From Cyathus striatus (taxonomy: Eukaryota > Basidiomycota > Agaricomycetes > Agaricales > Nidulariaceae): a stretch of DNA of 64,000 nucleotides. The notes under the pieces were generated by a model that saw only the letters and a program-made list of their open reading frames with translations, was not told the DNA's origin and did not search any database. Position 1 is the stretch's first letter; each line of letters opens with the position of its first letter. The translations under genes and the position numbers were made by a program. Location: the NCBI GenBank assembly GCA_025738555.1, contig JAOVFP010000003.1, positions 5,208,001 to 5,272,000 of the forward strand. Direction: 5' to 3'. Of this stretch, positions 9,991 through 22,356 are shown piece by piece.

Positions 9991-12900
9991 TGTTTCTGTG
10001 ATAAGACAGCCGCAGATACTGGAGACGAGGGGGAGGAAGAGGCAACGAGGTGGTTTGAGGCCATGGTACGAGCTATTTATTTCCTCCCGATCGTATCTTG
10101 GTTTGCTTGTCCCCTCGCCTTTCCAAATTGGGTAACCAAAAGAATGAACAGATCACCCTGAGATCACGCGGAATTTTATCTTGTCGGTGGGGCCGCATGA
10201 ACGCCGCCCACATCACAAAGATCTATCCCGGTACAGATGGAGGAAGGGAGGCATTCTGAGACAGTGCCTTGTCAAATTTATCGGATCCTCCCAAAATTTC
10301 TAGCACACTCATTGTAGGTTATGGTCCGTAGACCAATATCTTGGGGATAGGTACAGAATGGGTACCAATCCTCGACTAATTCGGCCTTGCCAAGTGTCGC
10401 TAGCCTATCTATTTACCTCCTCGAACTTGAGACTGCCGATTTTACCGCCAAAGATTCCAATTGACTTTGGGGGACGTGAACACTGTGTGAACAAAAGTAT
10501 CAACATAAACAAAAACATAGCGAACAGCCGAGTTTTTGCCTCCTCCGAAGATGTCGCTGTTTTCCAATGACCCATCTTAGAAATCCCGTCTAAAGTATTT
10601 CCGCCTTGCACCTCCTTGCTTTGCTTCATGCGTGCCTAGCAAAATGCTTAGCAGTGCGATGTCTCGCATCTATGACCAGTGAGAATGCGGGGTAAGGTGC
10701 GGGTTGGGTGCGGGGTAGGTTAAACATTCTAGAGGAAATCTAGAGCATCACTATCAGAGCAGAATCATAGACTATCATGGATCAATGCGTAGAGACTCCT
10801 TAGACAGGCAGCGGAAACCAGCTAAGCCCGCGCATGTGTGTATACGTGTAATGGCTTTTTCCGTCGGATACTGCGGCGAAGATTGTAGTAAGTCATACGG
10901 ACGGCTCCTATCAGACCATTTTGTTCTTAGCTCTCAAAAGGTTAACTCGAGCAAGATGGCACATCCTCCTAAAAACCTTGACGGGTTTGCCTCGTTCCAC
11001 AATAAAAATAGAACTTATTTCCACGTACCTTCTGAAACCGCCTGCAAATGTCACCAACATGGCAGCTCCAGCATAACGTTGAATAAAAATGTATATAGCC
11101 CTGTTAAGGAAGATTATTCCCGGCGTTTCAGTGTACTTCAGTAAGTACGGGATGCATAATTTTGCCTGCGTACATGTTACGTATCGTAGGGCAAAAGAAT
11201 GGCGAGTTAATTGGGGAATTATGGGCATGCTCCCTGGAGACTCGAAATTCGGGTTGGTCGTTCAGCGGGAAGGGTATGCAGTTGGTATGCAGTACAATGA
11301 TTTGTCCTTTTCCGGTCAAGCGCTGCTGCGATGTTCGGTTGGAGAAGGCTCGTGAATTTCGGTCCTGTGTACTTACATTCATTTGACAGCAGCAGGGCTT
11401 CTCTCTGGCTTTTCATCTTCATAACGCTACAATCCGCCTCCGATTTGCACTTTCATAGTCAGTGACCACGAGATCATGTATCACTAAGTACTAGTGTACT
11501 GCAGGCGTACTCGCTAACGAATATCGCACCCTGCTGGTTCTATTGAACTCAGCTTCTACTTACTTACTTAAGTAAGTACATACTACAGGAAAGCACTAGC
11601 AGTTCTGCATACCTTGGTCCCGAGTCCCGACATTTACATTGAGAATCCAGCGCAAATCGTAGCAATTGTTGTTACATACGTGCCAAAATTTTGAAGCGAG
11701 ACATTTCTCCATGGGCACGAATGCCGACACTGAGATTGAGCATAACAGATGGGTGGGTTCAACTGGACAGGGGAAGTGATGGCAGTATGTAGGAGATAGG
11801 GTTACTGACACCGGAGTATCAACGAACTTAGCCGACGCACGGATGACGGAATGTTTCATATCAACGCTGAAGGGCATCAAGACGGTGTAGTCTGGTGTAG
11901 TACATAGCAGTTACAGTTACAGTTCAATATAGGGAAGGTGTTTTCCCGTATTGTTCCCGTACGTGTCCAGAAATCAGACACGAATGTTGTGGTGGGGGCG
12001 TATGCCCCACCAAGAATAAATATCAGAGTGTATTTGCAAACGACTTTTCTTTAAGCAGTGGCGCTCGACTATGTCTACAGGAAGCAAGGCCCATACCAAT
12101 ATTTCAATGTCCTGATGAGAGAAATTACCTTCCTAAACAGGGAATATTTTGCTCCAAATTCCCTTATAAAGTTTAGCGAAAGCTCACTTCAAGTGGTGCA
12201 AATACGTTCTATCATGCTAGATGCGTTGAGGACGTTTTTGGAATTTGGGGGAGAGGTAAAGTCGTAACATATTCTCGCGAAAGAGTGTAAGTACCAGGCA
12301 CGAGTGATTGCGAGTGAGACTTTAGTAACGTAACCCAAACAATTCTTACCCACCATCAGTGGTCAAATCGAAGCCTGGCGCAGAAACACATACTTATGTA
12401 TAAGAACAGCCTACAGGCCAAGAATAGGCTTAAAGATGCCTGCCTCCTAGATGCGTACTTATTGTGAAATGATTTTGAAGGAAAGGAGAGCCGCCAGCAT
12501 AAAAGATTCAAATCCTCAGTACTCTTTTCCCTTGGAATCCACTGTGTGAGTCTCAAACAACTGATCCAACCATAACCTACCATAACGGGAATGAATTCGC
12601 TTCTGGGCTAAAGCTACGGAAGTTTCAATTTTCAACGAAGAGCCATGCTCACAAGACCCAGTATTGATTGTTGTTTACATGACCGTCACCAATAAGTACT
12701 GATATATCGATACATCGGAGCACGCTAAGACTTGGAAAGACACTCAAGGAAACTCAAGGTATCACATGCAGGGTATCACCTGGACACATTTAGTAAACAG
12801 ATTGAAACTCTCCCGGCATTCTATACTTTTCCTACTAAAAAGTCAGTTACGGAAGCAGAGAATGTTAAGGAATGTAGGAGTTGTGTGGGGAGCTCCAGGG

Positions 12901-13201
12901 AGCACCGTGTTCAAGCTGCGTTAATCAACGACAATCCGCATTCTCGAAAGCACTTATGATGAGTTCGTGCTTGAAACGTGCTTCAAGCTCACATCTCTTC
13001 TCAGCAATACGCCCTCTCTCTTTGAAGAATTGATATTCTGGAAACGAATGATTATCATGCAATGTGAGTAACTCACTGCACCGTAAGTTCGCATGTGTGA
13101 CAATACTAATGTGACATCAACGCTTCCCTCCAAGAAAGTGATGCATATATCAAAGCATTCCAGCTGCGGCTTTACTGAGGGGATGTTGAAAACACTTGAA
13201 T
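9991..13201. other. 3.2-kb intergenic region; no gene seen
   Basis: The left end is the promoter of the acetate-transporter gene. The remainder has only short unrelated open frames (longest 119 codons at 10785-11144) with no recognisable domain or splice-linked continuation. A short tetranucleotide run (cttacttacttaagtaagta) lies near 11558. No RNA gene was recognised. Confidence 0.45.
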
Positions 13202-14873
13202 CTACAGCCACACGAAACTTGTTCTCGTCGGGATATCCAGGTTCTTAGCGACAATCTCCATGTTGCGTCCATTCTCTGTTCTCTTCAAAACGATTACACC
13301 AGCTGATCCCGCCACTCCAGAAGCGATCAAGAACTCTTCGCCTCCTTTGGCAGCAGGCCAAACTCCATACCTCTAATCTGATCAAGCCCAGTAAACACTT
13401 GGTTGACAAGTTGAAGGCCCTCGTTTGCAGTTCCTTTGTTGACATGCTCAAAGATCGCAATCGAATCACCGCGAGGGTCTTGAGCGCCAGTGTTTCTGTT
13501 AGAGACATAAATGTAGAGCGTCGGGAACTCGGCGGTGGGTGAAGGGATAAGGATTTCACCGGCCGCAAACATTGCCCCTGCCGGTGGATTGGGTGGCAGA
13601 ATCGACACATTGGCCAGGATCGTTGAAGTGCCATTCGGAGCCGCAGGGATAGCTTGGACAGTCAACGTCGATGCCAACTCATGGAGGGTGAACAGGCGGT
13701 CGTCTAAAGTTGCGTGCACATGAGTACAAAGCTGGTGGTATCGGTTTCAATTCAGGCGGCTGCTCACCATAGATTGCAATATGCCTAGGGCCACTTCCAC
13801 TTGGCTGCGGGATCGAACCTTGAATCTTGAATGTACCTGGCGGTCCGTTTTGGACGAGCCTCCAGATCATGTCGCCTCCCTGTAGTGATACACGAGGTAA
13901 GCAAATAGGTATAATACGATCCTAAAACGGAAATTAACTTACCAAGTCGGGCACGAGGATTTCGTTTCCATGTTCCAGCGCCATGTGAGGGTGTGATACC
14001 CCGCTTGACAGTTTTGGGAAAGTGATCAAAGGCGCCGAGTCACTAAAATGTTCAGGCGACGAAGTTGTGGGTATTATACGCCCATCGCCAGAGTTGTAGT
14101 TCATGATTGCAACTTGTCCAGTAGATAAGGCTACAGCGAAAGCGGGGCTATCACCTCCGGACGAAATTGTGTCGATCGCAGATGAAAGGGAACCATCAGG
14201 TTTGATGTCAAATGATTGGAGAGCACCAGCAGCTATTTCATTCACTGTACTAAGGAAAAGAAACGCATTAAAGTCGAGGCCCCATTGAAGGTCGTTCGAC
14301 ACGTACTATAGAATGCTGCTGTTGGTTGGGTGAAGTGTGATCCACGAGGGGTTAGATCCAGTGGGTGACTTATTGAGTAAACTTAAAGAAGAGCTACTAG
14401 GGTCGAAGCGGTAGGCTGCAACGAATACATCGTATCCCCCCGCGAGAATCGTGAATGAACCGGCTGTACCAGTTGAAGTTGGGGCAGCAGTTGTAGTCGT
14501 GGGGGTCGCAGGCGAGCTTGGAGACGCTGCACCCGGAAGACATTGGGAATAGTCTTAAAGGAAGAGTTAAACACAGAAAGCTAATGCGTACAGTAAGCTC
14601 TTACAGTCATTCAACTTCGTACATGTTGCACCGGAGACACAAGCTGTTGATCCACTCCATCCCTTTCAAAAGACATTTAATGCATTAATACAGATGTAGG
14701 ATTTGTGAAAGACGCACAATACCACCACCTGGTAAGGATACGAAAGAGATAGTGTCAGACGCAGAATGGTTCTAAAAAATAGCTCGCATACATTGAGCAT
14801 ATAGTTGGGACTGTCCTCGGACAGTCCAAGCCAATAAAGCAAGAATTTCCACGGAGTAAAGTTTTCGAACCAT
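13202..14873 (-). CDS. Secreted CBM1-lactonase (7-bladed propeller) fusion
   Basis: Secreted protein with an N-terminal cellulose-binding module joined to a lactonase/6-phosphogluconolactonase-like seven-bladed propeller. Seven exons: 14873-14792, 14728-14718 (11 nt), 14662-14605, 14553-14307, 14249-13943, 13879-13768, 13703-13202. Residues 1-21 are a signal peptide (VEILALLAWTVRG). The mature start QLYAQCGGIGWSGSTACVSG continues to TCTKLNDYYSQCL, a complete fungal CBM1 with its cysteines and aromatic residues. A Pro/Thr linker leads to the propeller (SFTILAGGYDVFVAAYRF, NPSWITLHP, SHPHMALEHGNEILVPDL, SGSGPRHIAIY, ending NLDIPTRTSFVWL). One base is missing near 13350 (ggcctgctgcc; a second C gives GLPAKGGEEF). 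With it the gene encodes about 439 residues. The substrate is unknown. The family includes muconate-lactonising and gluconolactone-hydrolysing enzymes, and aldonolactones from cellulose oxidation are an attractive guess. Confidence 0.85.
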
Positions 14874-15777
14874 TCCGTATATCTCTCCCACCAAGAAGGG
14901 AAAACAGCAAAGAACGTTGAGAGAAAGCGAGCCTTTTATCTCGTTATCGAAGGCAATGTGAAATAATCCAACGATCAGGTGGTGTCACAGCAGACCAGAT
15001 GTCCACCTGGGATAGGTTATTTGCGAAAAGAATCGCATGCATCGCCTAAGAGGTAAGTAAGTATGAGCCGAAGAACTAACCTCCGTGCGGCTAGATATAC
15101 GCAATAGTCGGACGAATCGCGGACGATACCAATATATGTTAACGATTCCAAGGAGGAGTTGCGCAAGAGTATTCGGTTTTGCCGTGTCACTGAGCGCTAC
15201 CGTTATCGACTAGAAGAAGCGTTGTTGCACCACATCAAAGTATTCTTGAAGGAAGTTATGGGAAAAGAAGTGATGTATTTTTAGATTGAGAAGACTGTTA
15301 CTGTGGTTGCAATAATATTATTTAGGACAATTGTCGGAGAACAGGGAGATATTTTCTGCTTGAAAAGCTACGCCAAAAGTTCCCCGAAACTTTACCACTG
15401 TTTAGACGAGTCGCCAGCAAATTGCTGGGAATACGTCACGAGGATCGAGATAGTAACGTCTTTCGTACTGATAAGGACGGCGATGAGTCTCGACGAGTTC
15501 ATCGATATCTATACGCTCACAGGCATACATCCTGAAACACAGGAGACGGTAGGGTGAGGTATTTCGAATAAGTATCGTCATTGCGGAAGAATATATGTAC
15601 TTGCCGCGAGTTGCGACCAATAGCTGCATGCCTTTATAGCCGCTCATCGATCTTTCCACGGGTCTAGCGACAACGCAACTCAACATGCGGTCAACTGGTG
15701 ATAAATTCACTGATTGTTGCCTGGTACTGTTGGAGGTTAATACTAGCAATAGGGAGGGAGAAGTAAACTAACCATAA
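14874..15777. other. Intergenic; no gene seen
   Basis: Holds the upstream region of the CBM1-lactonase gene and the 3' flank of the F-box gene. Two overlapping open frames (15303-15557 plus, 15402-15749 minus) show no protein family. Confidence 0.4.
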
Positions 15778-16929
15778 TTAAGGCCCTTCCTCAGTTTCCA
15801 TGTCTGAGGCATCGGATTCGTCTGTACTGCCCTCGATTCCAGCTTCAAACACCGAATCTTCTCCGCCACTCTCAGCTTCAGATAACTCAGCTTCTACAGG
15901 GGCCGATTTCAGGAAATGCCATTCCACTCGCCTGAGTGACGGGGGTCGAATATATACAGTTCCATCCGCATTTTCTCCGGTTCCAATGCCTCTCTTCCTG
16001 GAGACCCATTTCTCTCGGAATGTGTTATCCTCGTACATAACTTCCATACAGCGATCACATTCGCCAGCCCACATATGCGGGTTACCGTTATCCGCTAACA
16101 ACGTTTTCCTTTTCCAGCGTCGGGTACGGTGATATAGACCTCCTCTAGATGTTTCAACTGGGACAAAGCTTGAGCATAGTGTATCTGGTCCAAGTATGAC
16201 AGTAAGCCGGAGTAATGGTAGGTTTTATGAATCAAACGACTTACAGGAAGGCCGAGCCCATCTGTGTAAGCGATCTTGTCGGGACCAGGAGGAAGAAACC
16301 TGGGTTCGCAGCAAGTATGACATAAACCACACCAAATCCGTCGCTGCCGCATTCTAAATATTTTGAGATCCTGTAGAGTGTAGCTAACAAAGCTTAAACG
16401 CATGCGGAGAAGGCCACGAAAGGCCACGGATGTCGAATTCAACAACATGACAAGAGGGGTTGGTGAACGGAATTCGCTCTGGAGGGTCTTCCGGTGATCT
16501 CCAATAAGGTATTAATGTACGTGACAGCCAGTCCAGTCGAATAGCATCCAAATGCAAGAAATTCGAAATATCCCAGACAGATATCATAGCGGAGTCGGCT
16601 TGAACGCAGTGCAGGCGTCTGTATCAGATTACTTAGTTACGTTTGAGCATAACTTAAGAGAAGAACTACCTGGTCCAGTCAGTCAGGATTTTCGGTAATA
16701 TATTGTCTATATAAGGTATGTCGAGGGGCGATTTAAGAAAGAGAGTTCGGAACCACAATTCCAGGACTACTGAACGGTAGGACTTAGAAGCTAGTGACAA
16801 TGAATGGACAAGAGACCAAGGAGGTTTCGTGCTAGAACCCGGTTCTTGAGATGATGGGGTGGTAGGGTATGCATCAAAAACATAACGAACAATTTCTCGC
16901 AAGATTTCAGGAGGAACGTAAAGAGCCAT
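15778..16929 (-). CDS. F-box protein with two frame breaks
   Basis: Likely substrate adaptor of an SCF ubiquitin ligase, from the large Agaricomycete F-box family. Exons 16929-16670, 16618-16245 and 16184-15778 encode about 345 residues. The N-terminus YVPPEILREIVRYVFD is the F-box, followed by LVHSLSLASKSYRSVVLELWFRTL. The C-terminal half has family features: MRQRRIWCGLCHTCCEPRF, AYTDGLGLPIHYAQAL, NPHMWAGECDRCMEVMY and RPPSLRRVEWHF, with an acidic tail. Two single-base breaks occur. Near 16390 one T too many (ctttgtt) puts a stop after HAFKL. Near 16118 one A is missing from ggaaaaggaaaacg. Each side of each break is conserved, so these are probably indels; a recent pseudogene cannot be excluded. 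Confidence 0.75.
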
Positions 16930-17177
16930 ATTTCAGTAGTTGCAAGAGCCCATGGTAAACACAGGGCCTGAAGCCTGAAGCTTGAAGGCCTGAATACTGA
17001 TTGATGTCGGCGATATCGGTGTAATAGTCGTGTGATCATTACGCGTTTGAGATGAGTCGCGTCCAAGTCGCGTCTCGACTGAAGTTATTAGTATACGTAG
17101 GACACACTTTACACGACCCACAAAATATCTACATCCACGAATTACTGTATAGAAAATACTATAAATTGAACATGACG

Positions 17178-19252
17178 TCATTGTGTTTCTAAGTAATATG
17201 TCATAGCATCCCGGTCGGTACTCATAACCCTTGCATATTCCAAGATCAGTCTGTTGCAAAGCTACAGGTGAACAGGTGAAAGCATTTACAAATATTAAAC
17301 GACATACCGAAAAACATATGCTGTTACGTCCTCCCGTCTCCAAAACGATTTACTCCATTCTCTCCCGGAGAGTGCGATTTTTCGAGCCAGCTCATCGTGA
17401 GCACCTTCCCCGTACATGCCACCGCGAAAGAAAATGAGCGTATCATACATATCCGATAAATCTACCTGTACCGGAATATAATGCACCCATGGCTGTATTC
17501 TGTCCAGGAACCTATATGTCGCGCATTAGATATCAGTTCTTCAACCACTTCCAAACCACCCCTCACCATTCGGGGTAGACCGTCGCCTTGAATATAAGTG
17601 AGTTGGACGTAATCAGCCTCTTGAAGCGACTTGACCACGCATTTCCATCAACCTGTTCAGCTTACCGTCAATAACAAGCAGGAACTATTTGCAATACACT
17701 AACATCTATCACAAACTTAAAGTTTCCTGCTTCTTTCTGAGTTTGTCGCTTTCTCCATTCATATTTCTCCGTCAAAACTTTGCAGAATTCGGGAGCACAT
17801 TGAATTGGGGCTCCGGCGTAAGCAATATCTAACATAGCTGGATTAATCTTCGCTCGAGATATCATAGTACCGTTTCCAACACGCGCGTTTTCATCTCCCG
17901 GTGCAATTAGTATCGAAATAGACCCATCCATTTTATTAGAAGTAGTAACAAGCCTGGCGCGTTGTGTGTCCTCCCAAGGGGATTCTAGAGTGTGATATAT
18001 TCCGGTATTGCTTCCCCTCCAAGATAGGCGTTCATCCAGTTTATCTTCCCAGGGGAGATCGTCGGTCCTGGGCCAGATATCATCTACCCAAGAAAGCAAA
18101 GAAGGAAGTTGTATGTCACTGTGTAGCTTTGTAGAACAGTATGAGAACTGAGGGACTTCCGAAAGATGTGATTTAGGCCCTGTTGGATTTGCAAGAAACT
18201 CGCCGTGTATATGTAGCAATTGTGTATTGCTGCAAGGATCCATAGTGACGGTGTGATCATAAATGAAGCTTCTAGTATGTATTTTGGAGTTCGGGACGCT
18301 ATCACTGGTAGTGTTTGACTTTGACTCCGAAGACGGGGGGCAAGCATTTGCCCATCCCGTAAGCCTTTCGGCTTCACTCAGCTCGGAGATATTAACATCT
18401 AGAGAAATATTTCTTCAAGTATTTCGTTAAGCATGTACCTTGTACTTACAGGTACCCGACCTTGCTGCATCAATCAATAGTTTTTTTGCATTATAATTAG
18501 ACATGAAATTTGGATTATCATGAGGAGAGATGACCGCCCTGAATGATGGCAAATACTCTCGGACTTCATTAAGCATGTCTAATATTTCTTCGGCACCTCT
18601 TAAGCGATTCGGGTGGTCTGGGTCCGCAAATGACATTTTAACGACTGATACTTCTCCGGTGCTGTCCTTTCCAATGGTATAAGAATCGTTGAAAGACTCC
18701 TGTTGGAGCTGAAGGCGCTGTAGATCGCTAGGGTGGTAACCCCAGAAGACTTCCATATCCTTCCAAATTTGGTCATATTCGTCAGGAAGTTGCACATTAT
18801 TATCTTCAACGTATTTCCACCTATAGCGACATCGTTGTAAACATAGAGGCGGAATAGTTCAGGCGAATATCATACCAGTGATCAAAACCTTTCGGTGGGT
18901 ATCTTCCGTATCTCCTCCGGTATTCCTTAACGGCCTCTTCCAAAGATTTGCTTGATCGTTGGTGTTTCGATACCCACTGGGATTCCGCTTTCTTTATCAG
19001 CTGATATATTGGATGAGGTCCATTGGGTTGAACTTCCAGCAACCCATTAGATAGATAAACGTACGCCGGGATGGGAGCATCCGCGACATTCATATTCCCA
19101 GACTCCACGCCGTCGAACTCATGGTTAGCTTGACCCTTCCAGACGAAATCTTTCGTGTGACGAGTAAGGGCTTCTCGGAAAAAAGTAACGGATAGGACTG
19201 CGACCAGAATAAACAAAAAGATCACGAGCCTAACTACCCTTGCGGAGGGCAT
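17178..19252 (-). CDS. Family-90 glycosyltransferase (CAP10-like), paralog 1
   Basis: Type II membrane glycosyltransferase of family GT90, related to Cryptococcus Cap10/Cxt1 (xylosyl/glucosyl transfer in the secretory pathway). Six exons close in phase: 19252-18876, 18820-18450, 18398-17704, 17652-17567, 17511-17308, 17250-17178, giving 601 residues. A basic N-terminus and one helix ([20 protein letters not shown]) anchor it. The stem contains [14 protein letters not shown] and [23 protein letters not shown]. The catalytic region has [21 protein letters not shown], the [14 protein letters not shown] motif, [12 protein letters not shown] and [10 protein letters not shown], all typical of GT90. 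It has the same intron positions as the gene at 25647-27761 and points away from it. Confidence 0.92.
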
Positions 19253-20009
19253 GAAAGAGAAACGAAGTGAACCTGGTAAAGGACGGCGAACTGCATATCA
19301 AAACACACATGTGAGAATTCGCTGACGATGTCAGTGTCAGGTCGACCCGTCGACGCCCATTTGCATGATAGCGCTCCACATGTCGTGGATAGATCGGTGT
19401 AAACCACAGCCCTTAAGGACCACAAGCATCCAATCTTCCATGCCAAATTATTGAAAACCTGAGTAGAAAAAAATCGTCAACACATTGAAGTAGTGTTATA
19501 GTTTTGTCCTCGCAACAAACGACAAGCGGAAATTCCAAACTTACTTGCCCTTTGAATTGAGTCCTGCCAAGATGAGTATCTATCTCTCATGAGAAGCCAT
19601 CATTCGAACATCACGAATACATTGCAATCTGACATGGCGTGTACAGCATTAGATTGCAATATGCTGTAAGCGGCGGCTAGCCTGAGCTGAAACTTGCAAG
19701 TTGCCACTTCTAATTGACTTCTGTGTAAGGTTACTTCTAAGTTCACGAAGCTGGGGAGCCAACGAGCGGAGGGGGAAATTGAAGTTCCGAAGCGGAGTCC
19801 GCCGGACCGACGAGTCTCACTAAAAATATGCAAGTTATTTTTCCTGTATCAAGCCGCGGGCTACCGCGGCGTTCCTTCCGACTCTTCGTAGTATCTTGCA
19901 AGATTCTAGAGACGTGCAGAGCAATCCAATCCTTCCGGAAATTTTTGAATAATTTAGTATCTTTATAATCTTCTTAAGATCTACCAGTAAATGTTACATT
20001 ACTATGTAA
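19253..20009. other. Intergenic; promoter side of GT90 paralog 1
   Basis: Upstream of the minus-strand glycosyltransferase and downstream of the GMC oxidoreductase. A GC-rich patch at 19780-19880 contains several short inverted repeats (for example gccgcgggctaccgcggc) that could fold. No gene is visible. Confidence 0.4.
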
Positions 20010-22323
20010 TTAACTATTCCAGGCACTCTTAATCAAGTCTGCTGCCCGTTCGGCAATGATATATACAGGCGCCTGGGTATGGGCAGAGGTCACGAATGGC
20101 TATAGATAATATTTCAATGACTTCAGCTGACAAAATTCGCAGGATTCCTTACCATAACTGATGCGTCTACTATTCGTAGGCCTGTTACGCCTTTCACCAG
20201 CAGGTCTGGGTTGACTACACCATGTGTGTCGTTTTCTCCTGACATTGCGGCTGTTCCGACAGCATGAGCTGCAGAAAATGCGTTATTTCTGAAGAAATTA
20301 TCAAAGTCTTCATCCTCTTTGAGGTTGGCTGGGGCACCGGCGGGTCCGAGGACATAATGTCGCCATGCAGGCCCGGCAAAGAACCGCTGGGCACTCCTGA
20401 TCGCCTCCCGCATAACAAAAACATCGAAGTCAGATTCAAGAAGCGCAGGATCAATGAGGGGCATGTCAAACGGATCTGTTGAGTTAAGGGCAACAGAACC
20501 TCCTATACAAATGGCATACTCGTGATCTGGTCACACGTAAATAGAGAGCAAGTGCCTTACTTGACACGGGAGTTACGACTGCGGCACCGACTCCTACAAA
20601 GTGACCAGGACCTGGGAAAGGTCCGCCTCCGTTCTAAATATAACATGAGCATAGAAAAGGTACGTCTAGAAGATCTTACAGACCGACATAGCAAGTTCAA
20701 AATGCGGTGTGTTTTTTCCAGCCGCAGGATCAGGGAATGTCTTAAAAATAGAAGAATTGTCAGGAATTCGCAGCCATGCCACCTGGTTAATGCCTGTTGT
20801 GACGAGAGGTCCTGTATGGGATGCTTGCCACTGCTGAAGGAATTGATCGACCAAGGTCTCGTTAGTATTGAGGCTGGAAGATAATAAGCGAACTGTAGCA
20901 ACGGAGCTAGGATCATTACCAACTTATCGACGGTGTTATTCGAGTTTGCAAACCATACACTGCTAATAACAGGTTGATCTGAGAGATTTTTACCGACGCT
21001 CGGAAGTGAAATGACTGGTGTTATTCCAAATGGTTTTAAGTCTTTGGGATCTCCTATACCAGAATTTAGAAGAATCTGAGGAGTCCCTACTGCACCCGTA
21101 GACAGTATGACTTCTTTAGATGCTGTGAGGAGTGTCCTTGGTCCTTCAATCCATGAACAAAAAAGTTTCGATATTGAATTAATTCTAAGTGGACGAACCT
21201 GTGGGGCTGCTTGCTATTTCGATCGTGCGGATTACCGGTTGATTACCTTTATTGGACGTTTGCAGTACTCGAGTAACATGGGTCCCTAAGAGAATGTCCA
21301 TGTTCGAGCGCGAAGTAAACTGCGAAGCAAGATACGAAGTTGCTGCACTGCTCCGGCTGCCCTTGCCTACTGTAGATTGTAACCATGCTTTCAAAAGATA
21401 AATACAATAGCTGTTGAAACAATACCAGTAACTCACAAAGTCCAATAGGATTTCCAGAATTGGCATCTTCATTAAACGGGAATTCTTCTTTCAGGTCTTT
21501 TGTGGTTTGAATAACCATACCATCAGTACCTTGAGGAAATCCAGGCAAGCTAACAGAATTGATGCCGTCCAAGCTGTGTACAGCAGGGTTAAACTGTCCA
21601 ACGGTGTTATGAAGATCCGCTGGGGCTGTCCATCGCTCATTCTACAGAATGCCTAAGCAAAATAAATGAAAGATAATTATTATATGAACCTTGCGAATGA
21701 AAGGCTGAATGCTATTCCAGGACCATCCAGGATCTCCAGTCACTTTTGCAAAACGATCAAAATCTGAGGACGAGCCCCGTGTGTAAAACATAGCATCTTA
21801 AGAAGTTATTATTATTACTGCTACAGAAGTGGATATTTTACGGTGGGAAGGGTAACTTACTGATAGAACTACTACCCCCGAGAATATGACCCCTTGTATA
21901 AGGAAGGATATGCCCATTGAGACCTTTTTGCGGTGTAGTAGTGAAATTCCAGTCGAACTCGGACCTTCCGAGCCTGAATGCAAAGAAAGGCACTTCTGAA
22001 TTGAGGACACCTTCATTTCTGTATGGATGATTAAAATTGTGCAACGCCGAGTCATAAACAGAGCATACGATGGACCAGCTTCTATTAGAAGGACTTTGAA
22101 TGTTGGAATCTCAGTCAAACGATTGGCAAGGACTGCTCCCGCAGTTCCACCTGTGCAATATCTTCAGGAATTTATGTGACAGTGCTACATGAAAGAGCCA
22201 ACCTCCGGCGATGATGAAGTCATATCCGGTTTCTGACAATCCATCGATACTATTATGTATCGCACCTAAACATCCTATCACCACTAGAACTGAAGTGCCA
22301 AGCAATGAGAGCAATATATGCAT
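20010..22323 (-). CDS. GMC oxidoreductase, aryl-alcohol oxidase-like (AA3_2)
   Basis: Secreted FAD enzyme that oxidises alcohols and yields H2O2 or reduced quinones, often partnering lignin peroxidases. About ten exons on the minus strand; splice phases were checked over most of the gene. The signal peptide is MHILLSLLGTSVLVVIGCLG. The ADP-binding loop is FIIAGGGTAGAVLANRL, with the first intron (22151-22202) splitting a Gly codon. GMC signature 1 reads HILGGSSSINAMFYTRGS and signature 2 reads STGAVGTPQILLNSGIG. Both active-site histidines are present: AHAVGTAAM (catalytic base) and TSAHTQAPVYIIAERAAD near the C-terminus, which ends at SAWNS. Length is about 590 residues, normal for aryl-alcohol oxidases. 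The exact alcohol substrate cannot be told from sequence. Confidence 0.9.
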
Positions 22324-22356
22324 CGCACGTAGATGTGGGAGGGTGGTAGACAGGAG

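Noticed and set aside
15800..16132. Plus-strand open frame antisense to the F-box gene
   Set aside because: Mirror of the acidic C-terminal coding sequence; Ser/Pro-rich with no family.
16372..16400. A 29-nt intron explaining the F-box frame change
   Set aside because: Too short, and the joined frame loses the conserved RRIWCGLCHTC block; a one-base insertion fits better.
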